NCBI RefSeq assembly: GCF_014529625.1
Contig: NZ_CP076039.1
Span: forward strand, 1,488,001-1,552,000
Direction: 5' to 3'
From: Candidatus Pelagisphaera phototrophica
GTDB taxonomy: Bacteria > Verrucomicrobiota > Verrucomicrobiia > Opitutales > Opitutaceae
Length of the DNA stretch: 64,000 nt
Made by a program: the position numbers and the translations under genes. This document shows positions 35,266 to 43,339 of this stretch, one piece after another. How positions within the stretch are numbered: the first letter of the stretch is position 1; the number at the start of each line of letters is the position of its first letter. The notes beneath the pieces were generated by a model that was not told the DNA's origin, ran no database searches, and saw only the letters and a program-made list of their open reading frames with translations.

Positions 35266-36326
35266 AACGAAGGAAGCGGGAGACTGAGGTTTTTAGCTTG
35301 TCGTTCCTAGACTGTATTTGCTGCGGATTTGGAGCGGTACTCCTTTTGTTTGTCCTAACGGTAGGTAAAAAATCGGATACCCTCATTGATATCAAAGCGA
35401 AGATAGAGCAAGTGATCGGCCAGATGGAGAATGATATTTCTCTGAAAGACCAAGAGCTCAAAGCGCTTCAAAGGTCATTAACCACGATACGAAATGAAAA
35501 CCGTTATGCGACCGTGGAAATTGACGAAAAAAAGAAGATGCAAACCGAGCTCGAAGATGAGTTTGCGTTGTTGCTCGCTCAGTTGGCCTCGATGGAAGAA
35601 GACTTGGGTAAGTTGCTAGATGATAAAGAGAATATGCCCATGCAGGAGGAAAAACCTCCGATCCCTATTCCAAACGCGATACGTCGTCAGTATTTAACCG
35701 GATTCGATATCCAGGGGGACAATGTACTGTTCTTGATCGAAGCATCGGGTGGTATGACGGATGATGTGTATGAGGCCGCTTTAGCACGGCAGGCCGACTC
35801 GGATGAAGAAAAACGAAATTCCCCGAAATGGAGTCGTGTTAAAAAGGGAATGACATGGATGATCGCGAACCTGAAGCCGACTTCTCGATACAAAATTATA
35901 CTTTTCAACAACGAGCTGACGCCTATCGAATCCAGATATGGGTCAGAATGGTTCGACCCAACTGATAGCGATGTAACGCTTGAGGTGCTTGAAGAGCTAG
36001 ATAAGGTCGTTCCCCAGCAAGGAGCGAATTTGGAAAAGGCATTCGACATGGTAGATGAAATGCCTATCACGCCGGATCGTGTAGTTCTTATCGTCGATGG
36101 ACTCCCTACGCTGGCCGAAAGTTACGAAGGTTCGTCGGCCCTGGATGACCATGATCGAATCAATATGTTTCGCGTAGCAAGGAAAGCCCTGGTATATAAC
36201 GCTCCAGTTAGCGTGTTGCTGTATCCTATGAAGAATGATCCTGGTGCTGCCGTGCACTACTGGCGGTTAGCGGATGAGCAAGGAGGCTCCATGGTCTGTC
36301 CCTCTAAAACTTGGCCTAATACATGA
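35262..36326 (+). CDS. Membrane-anchored VWA-like protein with ExbD/MotB-type helix (degenerate MIDAS)
   Basis: 354 residues. A basic cytoplasmic start (MKRRKRETE) leads into one membrane helix with FSLSFLDCICCGFGAVLLLF, where Asp17 sits as in the ExbD/MotB proton-binding position (F-[IL]-D). A periplasmic coiled coil (about 40-125) and a VWA-like domain (about 150-350) follow. The metal site is degenerate: FLIEASGGM (160-164) instead of D-x-S-x-S, so divalent metal binding is probably lost. The helix and N-terminus are nearly identical to the next gene's, indicating duplication. Start and stop overlap both neighbours as ATGA. Confidence 0.8.
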   Translation: MKRRKRETEVFSLSFLDCICCGFGAVLLLFVLTVGKKSDTLIDIKAKIEQVIGQMENDISLKDQELKALQRSLTTIRNENRYATVEIDEKKKMQTELEDEFALLLAQLASMEEDLGKLLDDKENMPMQEEKPPIPIPNAIRRQYLTGFDIQGDNVLFLIEASGGMTDDVYEAALARQADSDEEKRNSPKWSRVKKGMTWMIANLKPTSRYKIILFNNELTPIESRYGSEWFDPTDSDVTLEVLEELDKVVPQQGANLEKAFDMVDEMPITPDRVVLIVDGLPTLAESYEGSSALDDHDRINMFRVARKALVYNAPVSVLLYPMKNDPGAAVHYWRLADEQGGSMVCPSKTWPNT

Positions 36327-37468
36327 AACGGAAGCGGTCCACACAGATTTTCAGCCTGTCATTTTTAGACGTCATTTGCTGTGGGTTTGGGGCAATTATC
36401 TTGTTGTTTGTCATAACGATGGGAAAGAAGACCAAAGAGATTACGAATTTGAGAATCGCCTTGGAGCGGATCATTCAACAGCGAATGCTCCAGCTTAATG
36501 AATACGAAATAGTCACCGAGGAGATCGCCACTCTTATCCGTCTGGAACGAGACAAGGAAAAAGAAAAAAAGATAGTGGAGCAGGACTTGGATGCGGTGCT
36601 GGCGGATCTGAAAAAGAAGATAAACGACAAGGAGTTTAGCAAAGACAAATTGTTGACTGATCGCGAGCAAGTTGAGGATGAGTTGGCAGTAATGCAGACG
36701 GACCCCGAAATTGAGCAGAAGAAGATGCAGCCCTCACCGGTAGGGATTCCGGTGGAGAGTAATCATATTGCCTTCGTTATAGATACCTCTGGAAGTATGC
36801 GTGATCCTAGTACGAGTCTGGTCTGGGGGTATGTGATCCAAAAATTTGAGGAAACACTTGATTCATACCCTGAGGTAAAAGGGATCCAGCTTTTGGATGC
36901 AGACGGACATTTCATTATGGGCCGAGGTATGCGAAGTAAATGGATGACGGACAATCAGGAGACGCGGGACTATATGGTTCGAGCAGTTAGGCTATATCCC
37001 TATAATAGCGACAGTAATCCTGTGCCGGGAATCGCTCAAGCCATTCGCAATCTGGCAGAACCTGATAACGAGGAAATGAAGATGGGCGTCTACGTTTTTG
37101 GGGACGAGTTTACGGGCCGTTCTGAACCCGTCCTCAATACCTTGGACAGGCTCAATAAGAACAAGGATGGAGAACGAATGGCGATTATAAATGCCGTTGG
37201 TTTTCCGAATCTTATTCGGAATTCATTGTCCCTAAGCCAATCTGGATTAAAATTCGCCAACCTTATGCGTGAATTGACTTACGAGCATGGCGGGGCGTTT
37301 GTAGGGCTCGAACGCGAAACACTCAAGTTGCGGGATCGGGAGATTCAGGAAAGGTATCCCACGCCAATTCCGCGTAGGGAATCCAGGATGCCTTCAATAA
37401 TCTACGGTCCCGGCGGAAGGGGTGGAGTTTACGGCCCAAGTGGAAGGGGCGGCATCTACGGTCCCTAG
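36323..37468 (+). CDS. Membrane-anchored VWA protein with ExbD/MotB-type helix (intact MIDAS)
   Basis: 381 residues, paralogue of the preceding protein. MKRKRSTQIF is followed by the helix SLSFLDVICCGFGAIILLFV with Asp16, a charged coiled coil (about 36-125, ERDKEKEKKIVEQDL) and a VWA domain with an intact MIDAS (FVIDTSGSM, Asp154-Ser156-Ser158). The C-terminus ends in near-repeats YGPGGRGG / YGPSGRGG / YGP, probably flexible. Topology (N in, periplasmic domain) matches ExbD and MotB, so this and its paralogue are proposed as the stator partners of the proton channel, with VWA domains replacing the peptidoglycan- or TonB-binding parts. Its stop codon overlaps the stop of the convergent HlyD gene. 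Confidence 0.85.
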   Translation: MKRKRSTQIFSLSFLDVICCGFGAIILLFVITMGKKTKEITNLRIALERIIQQRMLQLNEYEIVTEEIATLIRLERDKEKEKKIVEQDLDAVLADLKKKINDKEFSKDKLLTDREQVEDELAVMQTDPEIEQKKMQPSPVGIPVESNHIAFVIDTSGSMRDPSTSLVWGYVIQKFEETLDSYPEVKGIQLLDADGHFIMGRGMRSKWMTDNQETRDYMVRAVRLYPYNSDSNPVPGIAQAIRNLAEPDNEEMKMGVYVFGDEFTGRSEPVLNTLDRLNKNKDGERMAIINAVGFPNLIRNSLSLSQSGLKFANLMRELTYEHGGAFVGLERETLKLRDREIQERYPTPIPRRESRMPSIIYGPGGRGGVYGPSGRGGIYGP

Positions 37469-38709
37469 CGTTCTGTAAAGGCGTTCATTTTCGCCCGCAC
37501 CAGAGGTTTCAATAGATAGTCTAAAACACTCTTTTTACCGGTTCTGATATCAACCTGAGCGACCATTCCCGGAAGGATTTCAAACCTTTCGGTAGTCGTC
37601 TTCAAAGAGCGTTCCCCAGTCCTAATGAGTATTTGGTAGTAACTCTGTCCATCCTCTTCATTCAGGAAAGTATCTGCACTTATTCTAGCTACCTCGCCCT
37701 CGAAACCCCCGTAAATTGAATAGTCGTAAGCCGTGAGTTTAACAGTAGCTTCCTGTTCAAGCTTCACAAAAGCGATATCTGATGGGCTGATTTTAGCTTC
37801 AACAAGCAGGCTGTCTTCAATGGGGACAATCTCCATGATTGGGGCTCCCGGCAGCAGTACGCCACCCAGCGTTTTGACATGGATTTTGTTAACGATTCCG
37901 GAGAGTGGAGCTTTTATATCTGTTCTGGAAACTCGATCTTCAAAGGCTAGAACCGATTGCTCGATTTGGCTCAGTTTCGTTTTGTACTCGTTGTTTAGAG
38001 AAACAACTTCATTAAGGTATTCAGATTTCTCTCGCTCTAATTGACCCTCTAGATCGTTAACCATTGTTTCCAGCCTCAAGAGCTCGACTTGGGATACGAC
38101 TCCCGACTTGGCTAGGGGCTTGGTTATGGAAAGCTCCCGGCTTTTTAGATCGAGGCTCTTTTGAAGTCGCTCTTGATTCGTGTTAATCTGATCCCTTCGT
38201 GTTTGAAATAATAGGGTTTCTGATGTGACCAGATCTGCATTCGACCCTTCGAGGTATTTGGGGAAGCGTACATCATCAAGTTCTTGCGATTCCGCGTCTA
38301 GCCTGGCGATTTTCGCGACTAGGTTATCTCTTTCGATTAGACCTTCCCTGTAGGATGAAAGAATCGCTGTATCGTCGAGTTTTGCGAGAACTTGGCCTTT
38401 TTCCACAAAGCAGCTTTCTGAGACGAAAAGGTCGGAGAGAATGCCACCTTCCAGACTTTGGACAATCTGGGTGCTTTCGGAAGGAATGACTTTTCCTTGC
38501 CCTCGTGTCACTTCACTTACTCTGGAATGGTATGCCCATAGTAGAAAAGCGGATACAATACCAACTACGGTTAGTAGAAGGACGTTAGCATAAGGCATCT
38601 TCTCTTCAAGAAACGCCGCCTTGCAATCAGCGATAAAGTCAAGATCGCTTTGCTGAACTTTGCCTTCCGGCGCGTTTACCCCGTCTTTTGGATCCTTATT
38701 GTTACTCAT
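37465..38709 (-). CDS. Type I secretion periplasmic adaptor (HlyD/LapC family)
   Basis: Membrane-fusion protein of 414 residues linking the ABC transporter to the TolC-like outer-membrane channel. A cytoplasmic N-terminus (~45 residues), one membrane helix (about 42-62), a lipoyl-like half (VIPSESTQIVQSLEGGILSD), a long coiled-coil hairpin (about 110-250), the second lipoyl half (RTDIKAPLSGIVNKIHVKT) and a beta-barrel domain (SDIAFVKLEQEATVKLTAYD) are recognisable, ending in FEILPGMVAQVDI. It is coupled to the ABC gene by a TGATG overlap. Confidence 0.92.
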   Translation of the reverse strand: MSNNKDPKDGVNAPEGKVQQSDLDFIADCKAAFLEEKMPYANVLLLTVVGIVSAFLLWAYHSRVSEVTRGQGKVIPSESTQIVQSLEGGILSDLFVSESCFVEKGQVLAKLDDTAILSSYREGLIERDNLVAKIARLDAESQELDDVRFPKYLEGSNADLVTSETLLFQTRRDQINTNQERLQKSLDLKSRELSITKPLAKSGVVSQVELLRLETMVNDLEGQLEREKSEYLNEVVSLNNEYKTKLSQIEQSVLAFEDRVSRTDIKAPLSGIVNKIHVKTLGGVLLPGAPIMEIVPIEDSLLVEAKISPSDIAFVKLEQEATVKLTAYDYSIYGGFEGEVARISADTFLNEEDGQSYYQILIRTGERSLKTTTERFEILPGMVAQVDIRTGKKSVLDYLLKPLVRAKMNAFTER

Positions 38710-40940
38710 CAGTTTTTGCCCGCTCCTCCGGAAAGTTGGCGCAGCACATCTGCTTTTGGCCCGTCAGCAGCTACCTTGCCTTGATCCATAACGATAATTC
38801 GATCAGCCAGTTTCAGCATTGAGGGTTTGTGTGTAGATAGAATTAAGGTGCGGTTTCCATCTTTCGAGTATTTTTCCATATTCGAAATAAAGTCTCGCTC
38901 TGCGTTTGCATCCATAGCGCAAGTTGGTTCGTCCATCACCAGCAGGCTAGGTTTTGCCAGGAGGGCGCGAGCGATATTTACGGCTTGCCTTTGTCCTCCT
39001 GAAAGGAGTTCTCCACGTTCGCCTACTTGTAGGTCGTAGCCTAGAGGATGTCTGGAGGCGAAGCGTTCGACTCCAGAGAGTTTGGCTGCCTCGAGTACTG
39101 CAGCTTCATCCATCCACGGAGCCCCGATGATGATATTGCTCTTAAGGGTCCCTTGGAATAAAAGATTATCTTGCCCAATATACCCGAGCCTACGTCTAAG
39201 ATCCGCAGGATCAATTTGCCGAATGTCGGTATCGTTGATCGTGATCATTCCGCCTGAGGAGGGATAGAATCCAAGGATGAGGCGCAGTAGGGTACTTTTT
39301 CCGGATCCAACTCTTCCTAGAATCGCTACGCGTTCTCCTGGCTTAATGCTAAAGGAAGCATTGATGATCGCAGGAGCGCTTTCCGGATTGTAGGAGAAGG
39401 TCACGTTGCTAAATTCGATTCGTGGTTCGAAATCAGGTTTTCTTACATAATCACGGCCCTCTTCTCGTTCCTGGGGTAATTTAATGAGATCGTTCAATCC
39501 ACTTAGTGAGACTATCGAGCCTTGCAGCCTTGAAAGAAGAGCCGCTACTTGTCCGATAGGTGCCATAGCCCGCCCTGTGAGGATCATACAGCCGATAAGC
39601 GCACCCATGCTCATGTCGCCTGCCTGTATCTGAAATACTGACACAACTATGATCACAACTGAAACCATTTGGGTGATAAAGATTGTAAAATTGGAAGCGA
39701 TCGAGGAATAACGACGGGAAATGACTTCGCTCCGAGCCGTCTTGCCAAGGCAGTCCTCCATTCGTTTCTGAAAGCTGCCGGCAGCGGAAAGGCCTCTAAT
39801 GGCTTCGAATCCGTTGATAGCTTCAACTAGGATCGCGTGCTTTTGAGCCCCTGCACCATGGGATTTTACGGCAGCTCGTTTTAGAGGGATATGCATTAAA
39901 CATCCTAGTCCCAGTATAAGAAGAATGGCTACGCAGGGTATAAATGCAATCCAACCGGCAATGTATCCCATGAATATCAAGAACAAACACACGAATGGTA
40001 AGTCGATTATCGTGGTCAGAGAGGCTGAGGTGAAGAATTCCCTTAAACTTTCGTATCCCTTTACCTGATTGGCGAAACTGCCGGCAGAATTGGGTTTACT
40101 CTGCATCTTGATGCCCATGATACGTTGGAAAATGAAGGTTGACATCAATATATCGGCGTTTTTACCCGCCTTGTCGATTAGCATCCCTCGAAGTGACTTC
40201 ATGAGAAAATCAAAGACGTATACAATGCACACTCCGCTTGCTAGAACCCAGAGAGTGTCGATTGCATTGTTGGGTATCACACGATCGTAGACATTCATCA
40301 CGAACAATGATCCTGCAATCGCGAATACATTTATGAAAACCGCAGCGAGCAGTACGTTCGCATAGATTTTCCGATATTTCCAAAGAGTGCCCCAAAACCA
40401 GTTCTTAGCGTCTATTGTTTCAGTGCTGGAATCTGCATGGGTGTCGAAGTCGAACTCTGGCTTAACAAAAATGGCGACACCCGCGTACTCCCTTTCGATG
40501 TCTGTCGCTTGGATGGTCGATTCGCCACTTCCTGTTTCAGGCAGAATGACCCTGCATTCTCCGTCTTGATTCTTGGAAACGAGAATCATTGCACGATTCT
40601 CTTTCAGAATGAGAACGGCTGGGAGAGTGAGAGAAGGAATTGCCTTGAATGAACGATTTACGATACGGGCAGAGAATCCGGCGTTAGATGCAGACCGGAG
40701 AAAAAGCTTCGGAGTTAATTGATTGTCCACTAGCGGCAAACCCGAAATAAGGGCTTCCTTTGAAAGTGGTTTGTGGTGGATCTTTCCAAGTGTTACAAGG
40801 CATTCTAAAAGTGGATCGTCGACCCTTGAAGCCTCGAGTGCGAAAGCATCCTCTCTCAGTGAATCATCGACTGTCTCGGCGATTTGATTGGCGGGTGATC
40901 GAGTCTGATTCGCTAAGCGATTAATTTCCGTCGTATGCAT
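38709..40940 (-). CDS. Type I secretion ABC transporter, LapB-like with degenerate C39 domain
   Basis: 743-residue inner-membrane ATPase energising one-step protein export. Residues ~45-170 form a C39 peptidase-like domain without a credible catalytic Cys-His pair, as in LapB/RTX exporters that bind rather than cleave their substrate. Six membrane helices follow (about 190-490), then the nucleotide-binding domain: Walker A GRVGSGKST, Q-loop YIGQDNLLFQG, signature LLSGGQRQAVNIAR, Walker B LLVMDEPT and the switch His in ILSTHKP. Overlaps the upstream response-regulator gene by one base (TAATG) and the HlyD gene by two (TGATG). Confidence 0.93.
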   Translation of the reverse strand: MHTTEINRLANQTRSPANQIAETVDDSLREDAFALEASRVDDPLLECLVTLGKIHHKPLSKEALISGLPLVDNQLTPKLFLRSASNAGFSARIVNRSFKAIPSLTLPAVLILKENRAMILVSKNQDGECRVILPETGSGESTIQATDIEREYAGVAIFVKPEFDFDTHADSSTETIDAKNWFWGTLWKYRKIYANVLLAAVFINVFAIAGSLFVMNVYDRVIPNNAIDTLWVLASGVCIVYVFDFLMKSLRGMLIDKAGKNADILMSTFIFQRIMGIKMQSKPNSAGSFANQVKGYESLREFFTSASLTTIIDLPFVCLFLIFMGYIAGWIAFIPCVAILLILGLGCLMHIPLKRAAVKSHGAGAQKHAILVEAINGFEAIRGLSAAGSFQKRMEDCLGKTARSEVISRRYSSIASNFTIFITQMVSVVIIVVSVFQIQAGDMSMGALIGCMILTGRAMAPIGQVAALLSRLQGSIVSLSGLNDLIKLPQEREEGRDYVRKPDFEPRIEFSNVTFSYNPESAPAIINASFSIKPGERVAILGRVGSGKSTLLRLILGFYPSSGGMITINDTDIRQIDPADLRRRLGYIGQDNLLFQGTLKSNIIIGAPWMDEAAVLEAAKLSGVERFASRHPLGYDLQVGERGELLSGGQRQAVNIARALLAKPSLLVMDEPTCAMDANAERDFISNMEKYSKDGNRTLILSTHKPSMLKLADRIIVMDQGKVAADGPKADVLRQLSGGAGKN

Positions 40941-41821
40941 TACAAATTACTGGTAAAGTCGATCAACGTCTCGTGGAGTTGCTCCATTTCACGTAGCTTT
41001 CGTTCCGTGGCTTTCTGTTCAGTTATGTCTTCAACAACTCCTTCCAGGTACACAGGTTTGTCAGAGTCTTGCTGAATTGCCCAAACGTTTACTTTAGCTT
41101 CGAGAATTGAGCCGTCCTTGCGGTGAAAGATGGCCTCGACCTGGGTATCGTCATTGGCTAGTTCCAAAAGGTGTGAGGATCTCGCTTTATTGGTTTCCTG
41201 ATCCAGAACCTCAGGCTTTATGGCTTCCATGGATTTTATGAATTCGCCAGGTGAATCGTATCCGAAATCCTCCGCGATTTTTAAGTTGGCATCGAGCAGA
41301 ATGCCGTGATCAGAACAGCGGAAAATACCAATGCGTGCATTCTCGAAAAAGCCACGATACTGAGCTTCGCTTTCTTTGATGCGCTGTTCTAATCTTTGGT
41401 TCTCACGACGGTTCGCTGCATCTTGCAGCTGATTTTGAATGGCCGGAACCAGTCGAGCGGTATTGCCTTTCATGATATAGTCATGGGCACCCGCTTTCAC
41501 GAGATCGACCGCTGTCTCTTCACCGATTTTGCCTGAGACGAGAATGAAGGGAATATCGAGATCGTACCGCTGGAATACTTCTAAGGCACCGCTACCGTCA
41601 AAGTCAGGCATCTGGAAATCGGAGATCACTATATCCCATTTATGCTCTTCGATGGCCTTGACCATTTCCTCTTCGGTTTCAACTCGTTTGTGGACGACGT
41701 TGTAGCCATTCTTTTTGAGAAGGTTAGCGGTGAGTTTTGCCTCGATCTTTGAGTCTTCGACTATGAGGACTCGAAGGTCTGATTCCAAGGGAAAGAGCGG
41801 AGTTGGTTCAGCGGGTTCCAT
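40940..41821 (-). CDS. Response regulator receiver - PAS protein
   Basis: 293 residues with an N-terminal receiver domain (about 16-135): acidic pair in LIVEDSKIEAKL, phospho-acceptor Asp68 in IVISDFQMPD, the conserved Thr/Ser region FILVSGK and Lys in DYIMKG. A short coiled coil leads into a PAS domain (about 150-275: AQYRGFFENARIGIFRC, FHRKDGSILEAKVNVW, LEGVVEDITEQ). No kinase, GGDEF or DNA-binding output is present and the protein ends soon after, so it probably signals by interaction. It is embedded between the TolC and ABC genes of the secretion operon and may regulate export. Confidence 0.9.
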   Translation of the reverse strand: MEPAEPTPLFPLESDLRVLIVEDSKIEAKLTANLLKKNGYNVVHKRVETEEEMVKAIEEHKWDIVISDFQMPDFDGSGALEVFQRYDLDIPFILVSGKIGEETAVDLVKAGAHDYIMKGNTARLVPAIQNQLQDAANRRENQRLEQRIKESEAQYRGFFENARIGIFRCSDHGILLDANLKIAEDFGYDSPGEFIKSMEAIKPEVLDQETNKARSSHLLELANDDTQVEAIFHRKDGSILEAKVNVWAIQQDSDKPVYLEGVVEDITEQKATERKLREMEQLHETLIDFTSNL

Positions 41822-41852
41822 TGCAAATAGTGATTATTTATTTGGTATTCTT

Positions 41853-43121
41853 CTAGTAGATGGTTTCTAACAGCGATCCTGTCGCAGCGAGGGCTCGATA
41901 GACAGCTTGAAGACGGTTGTAGCGTTCCTCCGCGACAGAGGATTTCGCGGAGAACAATTCGTTCTCGACATCCAAGACGTTGATTAAGGCCCGTTTCCCA
42001 AGCTCGAATTGTCTTTGGTATGCGGATACGACAGAATTCATAGCATCCCGATACTCCTCAAGGCGGTAAAGCCTTTCTTCAGCGATGACCAGATCATTCC
42101 AAGCGTTGAGAAAACTCGCCTGTATTTCAATCTTTGTATCTTCCAAGTCAAAGATCGATCGATCGATTATGGAACGCGTTTTTCGTAATTCAGCTTTTCT
42201 TCTTCCTCCTCCGAAGATGTCGTATGACATCACAATCAAGGCGGAAGCATCTTCAGTTCTGTTGATGCTCCTTGCGCTGTCGGTTGTGTCGCCCTGAACG
42301 AATAGATTGAGTTTTGGAGCGAACTCGCTTTTTGCCCCTTCGTACCGTGCTTCATTGGCCGTTATTCTAGCTCGAGCACTCTGAATTCTAGGATTACTGC
42401 CTAAGTCGACTTCTTCGATCGAAAGCGGAAGCGCCCAGTCTGGAAATTCAGGCTCGACGAGCTCTCCCGGAGCCGTTCCGGTATATTTTTGGTAGGCATT
42501 TACTGCATAAGACAATTGCCGATGCCTCGCTTCTAACGTTGCCTCTGACATTGAGAGCCTTGCTCTCACGAGTTCAACATCGGCTTGAGGACCTGCGCCC
42601 GCGCTGAACTTAATGAGTGTTTTATCCAGCGCTTTTTGATGAATTTGCACACTCTCCTTGGCGAATCGAATTAATTTCCGATATTTCAGTATATCGACGT
42701 AGTTCTGACTTAGATCTAAAGCCAAAGCTTGTCTCGTGGTTTCCAGGTCGATTTGGGTTCCTCGATTCAAGGCTCGGGCTTCTACTATTCGATTTCTCGC
42801 AGAACCACCGTCAAATAGTAACTGATTGGCTTCTAGCGAAACCGATCCCATTTTTGCCAGCGCGACGTTGGAGAAAGTATTACGAAATCTCTCTTCGCCA
42901 CCTCTGAGACTTAGGCCGAGCTGTGGTCGTCTGAAGCTTTGGGCAGTTACGATCTCTTCCTGGCCAATTTTTACGTCAGTCTGACCGGCTCTTATGCGGG
43001 GGAATTCCACCAGCATGGCGTCGATCGCCTCTCGCAGCGATTGGCCATGCGTCTGAGTCTTAAATACGGAAACTCCGCAAAGTACCACGATTACTTTGAG
43101 AGTGCAGACTCTGACGAGCAC
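41853..43121 (-). CDS. TolC-family outer-membrane protein of the type I secretion operon
   Basis: 422 residues with a signal peptide (about 1-26, cleavage near THGQS). Two OEP-type halves rich in long amphipathic helices are seen (LSQNYVDILKYRKLIRFAKE, AYQRQFELGKRALINVLDVE), with the family pattern F-x-x-G-x-R-x-x-x-D-V-L-D near the C-terminus and outer-membrane strands around GSVSLEANQLLFDGG and ALIVMSYDIFGGG. It forms the outer-membrane exit duct for the ABC/HlyD exporter. First gene of the leftward operon; its promoter should lie in the 218-bp gap before the cysQ-like gene. Confidence 0.92.
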   Translation of the reverse strand: MLVRVCTLKVIVVLCGVSVFKTQTHGQSLREAIDAMLVEFPRIRAGQTDVKIGQEEIVTAQSFRRPQLGLSLRGGEERFRNTFSNVALAKMGSVSLEANQLLFDGGSARNRIVEARALNRGTQIDLETTRQALALDLSQNYVDILKYRKLIRFAKESVQIHQKALDKTLIKFSAGAGPQADVELVRARLSMSEATLEARHRQLSYAVNAYQKYTGTAPGELVEPEFPDWALPLSIEEVDLGSNPRIQSARARITANEARYEGAKSEFAPKLNLFVQGDTTDSARSINRTEDASALIVMSYDIFGGGRRKAELRKTRSIIDRSIFDLEDTKIEIQASFLNAWNDLVIAEERLYRLEEYRDAMNSVVSAYQRQFELGKRALINVLDVENELFSAKSSVAEERYNRLQAVYRALAATGSLLETIY

Positions 43122-43247
43122 AAGTGAGTAGATACTGTGAGATTTCGCTTTCAGCGTAAGTAATAGTTTGGAAGTTAACCATTACTATCGCTTGGAACTG
43201 ACTGAACTTAAGTTACTAAGGCCGCTGGCGGCATGATTCACCATCGG

Positions 43248-43263
43248 GGTAAGTATAAATACT
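43248..43263. promoter_or_regulatory. Inverted repeat TAAGTAT-AA-ATACTTA upstream of the TolC gene
   Basis: Perfect 7-bp arms with a 2-bp centre lie about 130 bp upstream of the secretion operon's first gene. Size and symmetry fit a dimeric repressor or activator site, but AT-rich palindromes also arise by chance. No matching regulator is identified. Confidence 0.3.
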
Positions 43264-43339
43264 TATACCTGTGCTATGGGCTGGACGGAGTGGTTCCTAG
43301 TGTAAAACAACGATATCGGCTTTGGATCAGCCTGAGCAA

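Noticed and set aside
32922..37468. Zorya-type anti-phage defence (ZorA/ZorB use a MotA/MotB-like stator)
   Set aside because: No MotB/OmpA-like ZorB and no ZorC, ZorD or ZorE effector is present; VWA and Hsp70-like partners do not match known Zorya types.
32922..37468. Tol-Pal or TonB energising system
   Set aside because: No TolR/ExbD, TolA, TolB, Pal or TonB gene is adjacent; the partner helix is fused to VWA domains instead.
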